From NCBI GenBank assembly GCA_973895155.1, contig OZ316899.1, positions 10,602,001-10,666,000 of the forward strand: DNA of 64,000 nt, read 5' to 3'. The notes beneath the pieces were generated by a model. It was given only the letters and a program-made list of their open reading frames with translations. It had not been told where the DNA came from and did not search any database. This document shows positions 22,409 through 32,844 of this stretch, one piece after another. The first letter of the stretch is position 1; each line of letters starts with the position of its first letter. The stretch is from Marsupella aquatica (taxonomy: Eukaryota > Marchantiophyta). Both the position numbers and the translations under genes were made by a program.

Positions 22409-25400
22409 TGTGGTGCGTCCCATGGCTCCCTAAACCCAAGAAACCCCCCAGCTCAAGCCGATTCCCGCGGGTTTCGCGCTTGGCGAGGCCGTTTCCGCGG
22501 CTTAGCGGCATGGGACGCTGCTAACCTTCTACTACTACTATTAACATTTTACACACATATACTGGACAGATCCTTCATCGGGTCATGAGATACGTAGCCG
22601 GCCTAATCTAGGCCTTCCCCTGTCTTCCCCTGTCTTCCCCTCCGTCTTGTTAGGTATGTTTGGATTCCGCCACCGGAATGATCCCCAATAGGCTTGGTTA
22701 AGCCGCTAAGACCTCTCTCAGCTCGACACATCCAACTCTCACTCCCCTGCTTACTTTCCTTCCTTTGGTTGATGTGGGCACTCTTCACACAAGTTAATGC
22801 GACACACAAATAGCAAAATGACTCATTCTGACTGAGTCATACCATGCACTTGCCATACAAACAGTACATCTCATACACAAGTTCTGCGAACTAAGCCGTG
22901 AGGCCAACTCTATTCAGCTCTTAGGCATGAGGAAACATGAATATACACAAGGGTCACTGTATGACTAACCGAGAGCTTCTCGTACTACTTGATCCCAGCC
23001 CGGCTGGTGCAAACTAAAAACTTGCTAAAGAAGAGGCCCTGAGCTCCCCGCTGCCCAGGTACTTATCCTGGTAGTGGATCCGCCATTCTTTGCATTGTAA
23101 GCCTAATCTACTTAACAGTAATCTACTTGCCCGAATCTACCTATGTACAGCAAGGCAGGAGCACAAGTGTTGCTCCTACCAGTGGGACCGCAATCCCACT
23201 AAGCTAAGTGTCAGGGCCGCTCCTGGTTCTGATCCTAATCCTAAACGTGGAGATCCGCACCCGCCCTGCCCACTCACGCCTCCTCCCTCCACGTCCGCCC
23301 TCCCTAAAAGGAACGGCGCCCTTGCACCGTCACGACACCGGTGGTGGATCCTTAATGGACGCCCCCAACGCTTCCTCCTCAGCCACTGCCGTAGGCTCAT
23401 TCCCTGACAGATTACCTGCCCTTGACTGAGTCAACTCTCCATCAGCCTGACTGGGTCCACCATCGGCGTCAGCATCGGCTCGAGAATCGGTTACGGCCTC
23501 AGCCTCGGCTACGGTCTCCCCGGCCTGCTCAAGAGGCGGATCTGGAATACCGGCCTCCTTACTGAGTAGTTCGGCTTGGGCCGCACCACCCCCACCTGTG
23601 ATCATAGCGGGATCTATTGCCGTATTCATGTCGAAGGATGGTGCTGGTTCTACCTCTTTGGTCACCACGGCTTGTGGAGTCGGATTACTCCTTGACCCTG
23701 AAGGTTTCCGCTTTTTCTTCTTTTCTGGTTCGGCAGCTGGTCCCTTCCCCTTCCCACTTACCTCCGGCACTGGTGCAGTTGGCGCGGCTTTTTCTTCGGC
23801 CAGTACCACTCCTGGTAACTTGGTTGCCCCAATTGGAGTTGGGCCTGATGAAGACAAGCACTTAAATACTGCGGCTTGTTTCTTCAGCCGCTCCGTTTGG
23901 TTGTCGGCCCGCCGCTGGAGGTTCTCCATCTTCCTCGTGATTTCCTCCAACTCCTCCTGGGTCTCATCCAGGTCCTTGCGTGCCTCCTCTAGTTCCTTCT
24001 GGGCTTCCTCCCGTTCTTGTTTCAAGGTAGTCCTCTCCTCCTGGGTTGCTTTTAGCTCCTTGTCGAGCTCTGCAATGATGACAGACTCCATCTGGTTCAT
24101 CTTGGCGTAAGTCTGTTCGAGCATCTCCTCCCTCTCCCTTAGGTCGGCCTTGAAGCTGGCCGTCAGGGACGCAAGCTCCTGCTGCAGCGCCATAATCCCT
24201 TGATAGGATTTCCCTAACTCGGCCTCCTTCTGCTCAAGGGCTCCGCGGATTTTCTCGAGCTCCCCTTTCAACGCCCATTCCTTTCTTTGGGTCTCCGCCA
24301 TGGCCCGGTTGTTGGCTGTTATGTGGGCCTCCTCTGTATTCTTCAGCTCTTGCTTCCACTTCTCCCTCTCTTTGATCGTGTCGGCCAACTCTCCCTGCGT
24401 CTGAGTCAGTTTATCCTTGATATTCTGATTATCAGCCTGCGCGGTGTCCAACTGCCCCTGCATGATGTTCAGCTCATGTCGTTTAATCCGCAGTTCATCT
24501 TGGGCTTTCTTGGCCGCCCTTAGATCTTCAATCTCGGCTTCCATCCTCCTAAGCCGCCGAATGACCTCGTCCTTCTTGCTTCTCTCTAAAGCCACCGCTT
24601 CTTCTAATTGGTGCTTCTCCAACTGCTCCCTATGGAAAAAGGGTCCTACCTCCAACTCTTCTCCAAAGATGCCGAGCGCAAGTTCCCCACACATCTCACC
24701 ATACTCCATGGCTCTATTCTTAGCGTAGGTGGAGTAAGTAGAAGTGATCGGCATCGCCCATCGTGGCCTCTGCTCCCAAGCCGTCCTGCGGATCTCTTCA
24801 ATCGTGGCTAGAGGTTTGCTTCCTTTTTTGGCTAGCCGCCTGATGTCCTCCGGCCAATCTCCTCCTGGTAAATCCTTTTCCTTAGCCAGGGCTGCCTCCT
24901 CCTCCTGCTTGATTCGCTCTTGAAATTCCTGCACCGTCTGTTTTATGCCGTCGAAGCTCGGGGGAGCAACATCTGGTGGGGGAGACTCAGGGCTACTCTG
25001 CTGGTTGGGGTCCCCTCGCACTACCCTTGGAAGTGTGGGGACAAACCGGCCACAGGTCCTTACTCCTGGAACGTGATGGTCCGACCCATAGCCGGAATTA
25101 TCATGGCTGCAGTCCTCCACTGCCTCCTCTACCTCTTGGACGTCCGGCTTCTCCCTCTCCTCTTCGTCGGTAGGAGCTTCAGGCAATTCTGCCTCAGATT
25201 CGGAGCTTGAGGTTCCCACGTACATTCGAACACCTGGCTTGGATTCCGGCCTGATTCTCTCCTTGTCTCCAGCAAAGGGGTTTTCTCTTGTGAGCCGGTG
25301 TAGGCCTACCTCTGTAGTAGTGTCCTGCATTGTTGCCGTTGCCGTTGTTGTTGCCGATGCCGATTTCTTTTCTTTCTCCAGTAGTTTTAGCAGACTCTGC

Positions 25401-27077
25401 ATGCCTGGTTGCTGCATCGGCAAGTCCTCCTTCCTGGGCCTAAACACCTGCTCGATCGTAGGGCTAACAGGTGGTTGAGGCTTCTCAGCCAACGGCCTCG
25501 GCGTTGGAGCTTCCTCGGGTGCCCTTACCTGTAGGGGAAGTACCGGGGCAAAAGTCTGACCTCTGGCATACCGGCACAACAGCGGCATGTGATAGCCAAG
25601 CCGCGACACGCTCCCCATGCCGATTACCTGCTGCTCCTCCTTTAAGATCTTCTTCAATTGGTTGAGGAGGTACCCGTTGTAGTCCCGGCTTGGGTCTGGC
25701 CTTTCTGCCAGATAGACCTGTGCCTTGCCGATCTCTGCCCTCGGCAAGTTACAATGCATGGTCACCCGCAAGAAGTCGATCATCTCTCCTATGTGCGGGT
25801 TGGTGCAGGTGTTCCGGAAGAAGCCATTCTTCGTTGATGGCCCGGGGAACGACCGGAACTCCTTGTCAGGCAAGGTCTTCCTGGTATCAACTTTGGTCTT
25901 ATTGCCTATCGGCAAGCCAAACACTTCGGCAATTACCTTGGGAGTAAGATAGAAATCCTTCCCATATATCCTCGTGCAATTGGTCTCGGGTTCCCATGAC
26001 CCCACGAATTCTAATAGGTCTGACTCCGGTACCTCCGGCTTCAGCCATGGTAATCTTACAAAGGCCTCTAAGCCGGATCCGGCCATGAAGCCTTGATACT
26101 TCTTGGTCTGCATGGCCGTAAAGCATGCATCCTCCTCCCGTGCAAAATGTAGTTGCACCTCCACCGGTAGGGTTGCCGCCCAGCCCTTCCAGGTGTCATC
26201 CCTGGTTGGAATGGCCTTGATGGGATCGACCTCCTCCTCTTCGGCTTCTCCCTGCCTCCTGCTCTGCTGCTCGGCTGGCTTCTTTGGTGTCGCCGACCTC
26301 GTTCTTTTTGCCGGGGTGGCTTCATCGTTGACGGCTCCCTTCCTCTTCATCTTTGCTGCCGTGGAGGTTTCTCCTAGCACCGTTGCCTGGGTCCACCTTT
26401 CCGTGCTTCCCTTTAATTCCCAGTGTATGTCGTTGCAGTTCTTGATGGCCTCTCGGATGCCGACGACGCTGTCTTTGCAAAACAGAAGATCGTCGAGTTG
26501 ATTGGAAGTAGGCGTCCACAGGAACTCGTCCTTGATGAGTTTGCCTCCTAAGAAAGCCGTCTTCTGCAGCTCCCACAATCGAGCGAGCTCCTGCCGTTCT
26601 CGAGCTGCCCTTTCTGATTCCTCGTCCTCGTAAGTCTTGATGTACTCAGTTGCCCGTTCGAACAGGCATCCCCAGAAATGTGCCGCTTGATTGACGTTGC
26701 TCATACCCTCCTTAGGTCGATCGTCGGTATCTACTCTCTCCCCGAGTGCTTGCCTAAGCAGCTGACAGTAGTTGGCCTCCCGTAGTCGTCTGCCTAGTTC
26801 GTGCTCGCAAATGAGCCACCATCTCCTGCAAGCGCTCCTTACCCCTCTCCTCTGCCGGTCCTTCTTCCCGTTGATCCTTCCTAGCCGCCGACGCTTAACG
26901 CGCCCTAACCCTAATCGGGTTTTCACCCTCAGCCTTACCTCCGGCCTCGGCCCGGGTTCCATGGTTGCCCCTAATTGTTTATATTTTCCTTGTTTTGTCC
27001 CTATACTAAGGTGTTCCTAGGGTGCCTTCCTGCTTTACCCACTTAACCGGCCGAGTGATTCCTGTCTAGGCATCACA
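22409..27077 (-). mobile_element. Solo giant LTR N (4.67 kb) with intact 1210-codon ORF
   Basis: The ends TGTGGTGCG (22409) and the complement of TGTGATGCC (27077) form an inverted repeat, and AACTC flanks both sides. No gag, pol, primer site or second LTR lies inside. The related LTR 7620-9569 has the same ends and is followed by a primer-binding site and gag, which identifies this unit as an LTR. N is therefore best read as a solo LTR left by recombination. It inserted between the TnpA and Tnp2 genes of CACTA-A. The part 22409-23329 holds the shared promoter/leader-like region: minus-strand GGATAAGTACCTGGGCAGC near 23055 aligns with the TATA-like region of the G LTR. Confidence 0.8.
23330..26962 (-). 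CDS. LTR-encoded mobile-domain-like/coiled-coil protein (intact)
   Basis: This is an unrecognised protein of 1210 residues, complete from ATG (26962) to stop (23330). The N-terminal 60 residues are Arg-rich. Around 90-210 lies a conserved region with HFWGCLFERA, ELARLWELQK and WELKGSTERWTQA. A basic, nuclear-signal-like linker (MKRKG, AKRTRS) follows at 210-250. Residues about 255-470 form a core with GKDFYLTPKVIAEVFGLP and GFFRNTCTNPHIGEM; it loosely resembles plant mobile-domain or 'plant transposon protein' families. About 480-620 is Pro/Glu/Ser-rich, 680-1030 is a long coiled coil, and the end has KKKKRKPSGSR and an acidic tail. AATATAAAC about 30 bp upstream of the ATG could be a TATA box. 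It lies in the U3 part of an LTR. Function unknown; intact length and several paralogues suggest it was once selected. Confidence 0.8.
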   Translation of the reverse strand: MEPGPRPEVRLRVKTRLGLGRVKRRRLGRINGKKDRQRRGVRSACRRWWLICEHELGRRLREANYCQLLRQALGERVDTDDRPKEGMSNVNQAAHFWGCLFERATEYIKTYEDEESERAARERQELARLWELQKTAFLGGKLIKDEFLWTPTSNQLDDLLFCKDSVVGIREAIKNCNDIHWELKGSTERWTQATVLGETSTAAKMKRKGAVNDEATPAKRTRSATPKKPAEQQSRRQGEAEEEEVDPIKAIPTRDDTWKGWAATLPVEVQLHFAREEDACFTAMQTKKYQGFMAGSGLEAFVRLPWLKPEVPESDLLEFVGSWEPETNCTRIYGKDFYLTPKVIAEVFGLPIGNKTKVDTRKTLPDKEFRSFPGPSTKNGFFRNTCTNPHIGEMIDFLRVTMHCNLPRAEIGKAQVYLAERPDPSRDYNGYLLNQLKKILKEEQQVIGMGSVSRLGYHMPLLCRYARGQTFAPVLPLQVRAPEEAPTPRPLAEKPQPPVSPTIEQVFRPRKEDLPMQQPGMQSLLKLLEKEKKSASATTTATATMQDTTTEVGLHRLTRENPFAGDKERIRPESKPGVRMYVGTSSSESEAELPEAPTDEEEREKPDVQEVEEAVEDCSHDNSGYGSDHHVPGVRTCGRFVPTLPRVVRGDPNQQSSPESPPPDVAPPSFDGIKQTVQEFQERIKQEEEAALAKEKDLPGGDWPEDIRRLAKKGSKPLATIEEIRRTAWEQRPRWAMPITSTYSTYAKNRAMEYGEMCGELALGIFGEELEVGPFFHREQLEKHQLEEAVALERSKKDEVIRRLRRMEAEIEDLRAAKKAQDELRIKRHELNIMQGQLDTAQADNQNIKDKLTQTQGELADTIKEREKWKQELKNTEEAHITANNRAMAETQRKEWALKGELEKIRGALEQKEAELGKSYQGIMALQQELASLTASFKADLREREEMLEQTYAKMNQMESVIIAELDKELKATQEERTTLKQEREEAQKELEEARKDLDETQEELEEITRKMENLQRRADNQTERLKKQAAVFKCLSSSGPTPIGATKLPGVVLAEEKAAPTAPVPEVSGKGKGPAAEPEKKKKRKPSGSRSNPTPQAVVTKEVEPAPSFDMNTAIDPAMITGGGGAAQAELLSKEAGIPDPPLEQAGETVAEAEAVTDSRADADADGGPSQADGELTQSRAGNLSGNEPTAVAEEEALGASIKDPPPVS

Positions 27078-27116
27078 AACTCTAAACTCCATACATCTGT
27101 GTTGCTTCAGAATTAC

Positions 27117-27122
27117 TTTATT
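27117..27122 (-). promoter_or_regulatory. Poly(A) signal AATAAA of Tnp2 gene, CACTA-A
   Basis: AATAAA on the minus strand about 45 bases after the Tnp2 stop at 27165. It lies between that stop and the LTR N insertion. Confidence 0.45.
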
Positions 27123-27164
27123 ACACATCCCCTCACTATTGTCCATGCAAACAATTCACATTAC

Positions 27165-30100
27165 TCATGGCAGAGGCACACTGTTGGTATCTGCATCTCT
27201 GAATTTGCCTCCTTCAGCAAATGCATCTACCCTTGTCACAGGAATGAAGTCCCCGCTATCATGAACTATAGGTACTTGGTCTGAACACCGATGATCAAAG
27301 GCACTATGAGAGTGTAAATGAAACTCAAGGTTTGATCCTTCCATCCGACGTTGCCTGGCCTGTTTATGACACACTACACGTCAACCTGGGGAGTCTTCCA
27401 CATCCAGGAAGAAAGCTTGCTCCACCTGACTGGGAAACACAAATGGCTCAGACCATTCGGGCAATTTCCCTCTGAAATTGGCCAGCAAGAAACCGTCGTT
27501 GTCTCTCTTCATGGTAGCCCTATTACCAAGCCAATCCTGCCGCACCCATGAACCTTTCATAAGAATCACAGGATTGGACACCGCCCCATAGTCCAGAGCC
27601 CATATGTCAACTAATTCTCCCACATATCCCATCTCCATCCAAGCCATGTTGTGATTGTGGCTCTGTTGCTCAAATACAGTGATGAGACCACAGTCATTTG
27701 TCACCTTGTAGGCATTGTCACCATCCTTCACTCAAAAGTGATTCCCATATGCTCTCATCCGTTTGTAAGTCTTCACTTTCAGGCTAGGGGCATTAGACAG
27801 TAGGTAAATGTCTGCATCCATGTCTGGGTGGGTCTCGTGATGCTCTCTAATTGCCACTGTAATCCACTCCATGAAACCTGGAAAAGTTGTTCCTGCAGTG
27901 GGATGGGCCGCCTTCAATGACTCATACTCCCTGAACAAACAACCACACAGCATTAGCTTGGGTAAATATGAACAGGTTGAAGGAGAAAATCACACGCACA
28001 CAACATTTAAGCTCATGAACTGGATTATAGCACATGTATGCACTCACTGTATCCAGGGTTCCATCACCACAGTGTTGTGCAATACAAAGTCATGTGCCAA
28101 GTCTCTCATAGATGTGGTCAGGTTCTTTGTGGTTGCAGCCCCTTCCAGTACTTCACCTATCACCCCTTCCTCCTCATCAGAATTCCACACCCTGGTCTTC
28201 ACATGCTCATATTGTGCTATGTATTTGGTTAGAAATCCCAGAGTCTCATCCTTGATGTAACCTTTAGCCATGCTTGCTTCAGGTTCGTAATATGTTCTCA
28301 CGTGACCTTTGAGTAGCTTCATATACCGTTCCAAAGGGTACAACCAACGAGCACTCACAGGCCCAAATTGGTGTAGCTCTTCCACAACATGGACAAGTAG
28401 GTGGGTCATGACATCAAAAAATGCGGGAGGAAAATAAATCTCCAGGTCACACAACACCTGAGCGACATCTTCTATTAGTTGTGGGAAGTGTGTTTCATCC
28501 CAAACCTTCACACAAATACGATGAAACACATCACTGAGTTGCATGATCACATTACGAACAGGCTTCTGCAACAGGCCCCTTGGACATAAAGGCAACACCT
28601 GTTGCATCAACATATGGTAGCCATGGCTTTTCATACTACCAAGCTTTCTAGTCATGATATGCTTCTTAAAAGCACTGCCATAGTTTGAAGGAACCTTCAA
28701 AGAACTCAACCTCTGCACAAATAGTTGCCACTCTGTGTCTGTCAGAACATAGGGCGCTTGGTACTTCAAGAGCACATCAGCTCTGTGGGCATGTGGCCTC
28801 AACCAAAGATGGGGTTTCATTCCCCTCTGTTCAAGATCCAATCTTAGTGAACCAGTGTCTTTCTCTCCACACAAGAATCTGAGTAGACTCTCACAAATAT
28901 TCTTCTCAATGTGCATAACATCAATGTTATGTTTGCTTGGCTCAAACTCCTGCACCATTGCAATGCAAAAGCGTCAGCAAATGCCTCAAGTTTAGTCTCT
29001 CTCTTCAAAATGAATGCACATGCTCTGAACCAAAACATGTATCCCAATTAGCATCAACTCCAAGAGGCTTACCCTCCAATACTTGAGCTCCAAGTCCAAT
29101 ATGCTCAGTCTTTTTACACCATATCGCTTTATTGGATCACTCACTCCATCTTCCTTGCCCCCTCGTTTGATATAGTCATCCCTCAGTACTCCCCACTGCA
29201 TGATCTCCTCTTTGGTCACTCGTGCTGGGGGTCCACGTTGCTCAATCTCATTGCCAAAGTGTGCAACCAGTGCCTGCTTTCTCTGTAAGGGTGATCTGCC
29301 TTCAAAAAATGACGATGGCCCATGTATATCACTTTCTGCAGGGCTCTGGAGTACTCACTGGTGACATTGCGCCCACAGATAGTACAAGCACAGTATCCTT
29401 TTGTTGTTTGGCCTGATATCATCCCATGGGCTGGGTAGTCAGCTATAGTTAGAATGACGATGGCTCTAAGGATGAATGGGTTTAACCTCCCAAGCCTCTG
29501 TAGGACATCATATGTGAGGACTCCTTCCTCCCAAAGCTTTCTCAATTCCTCCACTAGGGGAGCCAAAAACACATCTATGCTGGCAGATACAGCACTGTCT
29601 GGCCCTGGTATCAGTAGGACCATCAGAACAAAAAATTGCTTTGTAGTCATCCAAGGAGGAAGGTTATAATTCAAAATAGTTACAGGCCAACACAAAAATT
29701 TGTTGTTCTTGTCTCCAAATGGGTTTACCCCATCCAATGACAGCCCAAGTCTGACATTCCTCGGCTCAGTAGCAAATTTGGGATACATCTCATCTATGAG
29801 TTTCCACTGCCTTGAATCTGCAGCATGTCATTGTAGCCCATCATCACTTTTCTTGTCAGTTGCCCAAGTCATCATCTCCAAGATGGCACGGCTTCTGAAC
29901 ATCCGCTGAAGTCTGGGAATGAGTGGAAAATGACGAAGTACCTTGGCGGGAACCATAGACTTTCTTGAGTTCCGATACCTGTGCTTTCCACACTTAGGGC
30001 ATGTCAACGATTCTGCATACTCCTTTCTGAAAAGAACATGCCCATCAGGACAGGCATGGATGGAATCATAGTTCAATCCAAGATTAGATATGCATCTTTT

Positions 30101-30894
30101 TGCCTTGTACATGTTCTTGGGCAAAATATTACCATCTGGTAGCACAGTTGGTCGCAAGAATGCCAACAACTTAGAAACCAAAATGTTGGGGACATTGTGG
30201 TTGCCGCAAATGTTCAGGAACATGATGACAAATCCCAGTTTAGAACATTTGCTACCGGGGTACAAAGACTTCCCGCCTTCCTGTATTTGTAGGGGGGAGC
30301 CAAACATCCCATCATGCCAAGGGGTTTCCTGCCCTATCTCAAACTCATCAACAGGCTCTTCGACAAGGGTACACTTGCATCTGCAGCCATATCCTCTTTG
30401 TTGTCCAGCCCATCGTGAAATGCATCCAAGTCTTGGAAGATGTCTCTCACCATCTCTTCCACATGAATTCCTTTGTCACGTGGTGCTGCCTGAGCACCAT
30501 CCCGTTGGAGAGCTGACAACCCATAGAGACCAGCTACAACATTTTCAAATGCACCAGGCAGAACCTCACTTGCCCGTCTTGCAGCATTGGCAGCATCAAA
30601 TTCTAACCTCCACTCCTCGTCGGAAGAATCTTCCTTTGTAGGATCATTCCAAACTCGATGTCGTGGATCTCTTCCATGAACCGCGATATGCCGCCAAACC
30701 TCATTCAGACCCCTGGTACGGGATCCTTGGCAGATTGCACAAGGACATCTCATCCTACTGGCTCCTGAAAGTCTGGTTTGTAACCTTTCACGCTGCCAAA
30801 GCTTATTATCATGGCGTGATATCCTTGTGGGATGATGCAAAGGCAGTGCCTGTGCCCTGGGCTGGGTCTGGGGAGGGTGGTGACCAGGGTGCAT
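27165..30894 (-). pseudogene. Tnp2 (TnpD-type) CACTA transposase of CACTA-A, broken
   Basis: This is the catalytic transposase. Order: a transposase-associated Cys/His motif (MRCPCAICQG...WRHIAVHG, about 30750), an acidic region, then the Tnp2 core (30307-29216) with YPGSKCSKLG, CPKCGKHRYRN, LGLSLDGVNPFG (first catalytic Asp), IADYPAHG and CTICGRNVTSE. The HNIDVMHIEKNICESLL block follows (about 28930). The DUF4218-like module (28044-28800; EIYFPPAFFDVMTHLLVH) and the DUF4216-like module (27381-27953; GYVGELVDIW, VILMKGSWV) end it. Introns are visible, for example donor GTGAGTGC after 28044 and acceptor TTCAG before 27936. Damage: a frameshift near 30370 and TGA stops at 29828, 27732 and 27381. 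CACTA-B has Arg or Trp codons at the same positions. Confidence 0.88.
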
Positions 30895-31240
30895 TGTAAC
30901 AGGCTGGGAGCTCTGCAGTCATGGACAGCAGTGAACAAGGATGCCTAATGGTGGTATTTGTGTTCCATATATCCCTGACTGTATCTGCCAAAAGAGTTAA
31001 CATAACGTGTACTAAATTCTCACAAACCCTAAACCACCCCAAAAGGAAAAAATAGGTTCGCGAGTAGTGTACCTATTGTCAAGTGAATGACACAAATTTT
31101 CTAAATGTTGGAGGGTGTCACCATCTCCTCCGCTGTCCTCAAATGTACCGCCTCTACATGTACACCCATGACCATATCAGAGTCCAATCATGTATAGTCA
31201 CAAGCACAGGTGTGAGAGCGGTATCAGATATCTCACCTTA

Positions 31241-31882
31241 TTACCAAGTGAGATATGGGTACCAACCCTGTTCTCGATGCCACTCAGACCTTAGGTACTC
31301 AGGCATGTACATTAAATCATCAAGGTCTAAACCCTGCTCATGCCATGGGGGTCTTGCATCCGTGCCTACAAGTAGTGGATGCAATGCCCTCCACTGGGGG
31401 CAAGTTTCTACCAAGTCCCTCCACCGTGTATTAATTTGTCTATATTTGCAGATATCTTGTGTACAGGACACCACAAGAACCCTCGGCCAGACATGTGAAA
31501 GAACTATATCATCTGCCAAATCAGGCAACAAGGAACCACCTACAACATTGGGCTTGTCTAACTCATCTGCTGAAAAGTAGATGTCCACTTCGGACTGTGC
31601 ATCCTCATTCACGATAGATTCAGCGTCTCTTGCATCCTCGGGCGGTGCCAAGAAATGTTTTAGCACCAACCCATGCAGGAGAGTCCTAACTGTGGCCAGC
31701 CCTATGGCAACCCGGAGGAGGAGCCGTAATAGCGCCTGTTGATCTAGGAAAGGCAACATACCCACCAAATTCTGTCGCCGAGATTTGAGCCCACCCAGTA
31801 TGTTTACAGTGACACCCCCAGGCAGCAGGTAACAACAATCCACCAACAGTAAAATAAGCCCAACTGCCACCAACCATAACAA
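31241..31882 (-). CDS. F-box-like small protein, conserved CACTA cargo (copy A)
   Basis: An open frame of 213 residues, start uncertain. The first 30 residues are hydrophobic and may not be used. The conserved part begins near ALLRLLLRVA. Residues about 125-175 read LPDLADDIVLSHVWPR... KYRQINTRWRDLVETCPQWRAL. That is the pattern of an F-box (LPDD, hydrophobic helix, WR.LV, W..L), which in host proteins binds SKP1 in E3 ubiquitin ligases. The F-box call is by motif and tentative. The end RPPWHEQGLDLDDLMYMPEYLR is unrecognised. CACTA-B encodes the same protein at 60630-61037 with very high identity, better kept than the surrounding DNA. It lies between the BRCT gene and Tnp2, same strand. Confidence 0.6.
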   Translation of the reverse strand: MLWLVAVGLILLLVDCCYLLPGGVTVNILGGLKSRRQNLVGMLPFLDQQALLRLLLRVAIGLATVRTLLHGLVLKHFLAPPEDARDAESIVNEDAQSEVDIYFSADELDKPNVVGGSLLPDLADDIVLSHVWPRVLVVSCTQDICKYRQINTRWRDLVETCPQWRALHPLLVGTDARPPWHEQGLDLDDLMYMPEYLRSEWHREQGWYPYLTW

Positions 31883-31905
31883 GGTACATTAGTTCAAAGA
31901 TCACA

Positions 31906-31911
31906 TTTATT
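31906..31911 (-). promoter_or_regulatory. Poly(A) signal AATAAA of BRCT gene, CACTA-A
   Basis: AATAAATGTGATC on the minus strand, 55 bases after the BRCT stop. The same AATAAATGTGATC block occurs at 61291 in CACTA-B after its BRCT stop, so the site is conserved and marks BRCT and F-box-like genes as separate units. Confidence 0.55.
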
Positions 31912-31965
31912 CCAATGATCTGATTTATACAAAAAAACTTGTGTCCAAACTGATGCTACTACTCC

Positions 31966-32844
31966 TCACTCTGATTCAGAATTGCTAATGACCCATTCCT
32001 CACTTGTTGTCTCATAGTCCTCTCTGTAAGGATCCTGACCCTTCCGTGGCCAGGCCTCAAAAAGATCATAGTCCATTGGGTTTTGACGCTTCCCAGCTGC
32101 TACTGATTCCACAAGCCAAGCATATGAAACCACAAACACATTATGGGACATGACATAAAAGTGAATGTCTCCCTTCCCAAACTTGCGGCAGGCTTTGGGA
32201 TATGACATAGTAATGACATGAGTGGTGTCCTCTGTTATATTCTCCTCCACTGTCCCACCTAGGTCAAGCACTGTGGACTTGTACACTTTGCACTCAACCT
32301 CTCCAATTCCCGCCTCCACAAATACCATGCTCAACCCTTTCAGAATGGGGGTTGGTTGCTTCGTCTCCTCAGCCAACATACTCTTCAGCCTTGTAGAGCT
32401 CTGTCCTTTGTTGAGTACAGGTCCATATTGGAGATCAGCAAGCCGTGCCTTTGCTTCCCAGACTTCTTGTTCAGCCCAAGCTGATGTAGTAGCTTCTTCA
32501 TCCTCCCACATCTCATATTGCTCAGTATCATGTACAATCTTATGTGCTATGGAATCTGTGATCCAAGAGGCCTCAACTACTTTTAGGCCTTGCTTAGTAA
32601 TTGCAGAATTCATGTAGGACCATGACCACTTCTTTATCACTGATAGCCATGTCCCTGCAACAACATGTGTAGTCTCTGGAGTGATGTCCTGAACTACAGT
32701 GCCATGGAGCTCAGAGAATCGTTTCTGTACAGTTGGCCAATGCACTTTGGTCAACCCATGCTGGCCATGGACCAAAATGGCTCTGACCCCTGTAAACACT
32801 GCTTGGTGGTCACACTTTCTACGTTTCCCAGGCTCCATGTACAC
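31966..32844 (-). CDS. Tandem BRCT-domain protein, CACTA cargo (copy A)
   Basis: An open frame of 292 residues from the ATG at 32844. BRCT 1 covers about residues 15-112: QAVFTGVRAILVHGQHGL, a THVVAG strand and VVEASWITDSI, the Trp-containing helix. BRCT 2 covers about 172-268: LKGLSMVFVEAGIGEVE, LGGTVEENITEDTTHVITM, VFVVSYAWLVESV. The layout resembles the BRCT of DNA polymerase lambda, but no polymerase domain follows. BRCT domains bind phosphoproteins or DNA ends in repair. The acidic tail ends SNSESE. CACTA-B has the last third at 61333-61519, so the gene belongs to the transposon family. A role in joining or protecting transposon ends is only inference. Confidence 0.75.
   Translation of the reverse strand: MYMEPGKRRKCDHQAVFTGVRAILVHGQHGLTKVHWPTVQKRFSELHGTVVQDITPETTHVVAGTWLSVIKKWSWSYMNSAITKQGLKVVEASWITDSIAHKIVHDTEQYEMWEDEEATTSAWAEQEVWEAKARLADLQYGPVLNKGQSSTRLKSMLAEETKQPTPILKGLSMVFVEAGIGEVECKVYKSTVLDLGGTVEENITEDTTHVITMSYPKACRKFGKGDIHFYVMSHNVFVVSYAWLVESVAAGKRQNPMDYDLFEAWPRKGQDPYREDYETTSEEWVISNSESE

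Noticed and set aside
22409-27077. N as a DNA transposon with short inverted ends
   Set aside because: A 5-bp duplication with TG...CA ends fits an LTR, and the related segment 7620-9569 is followed by a primer-binding site and gag.
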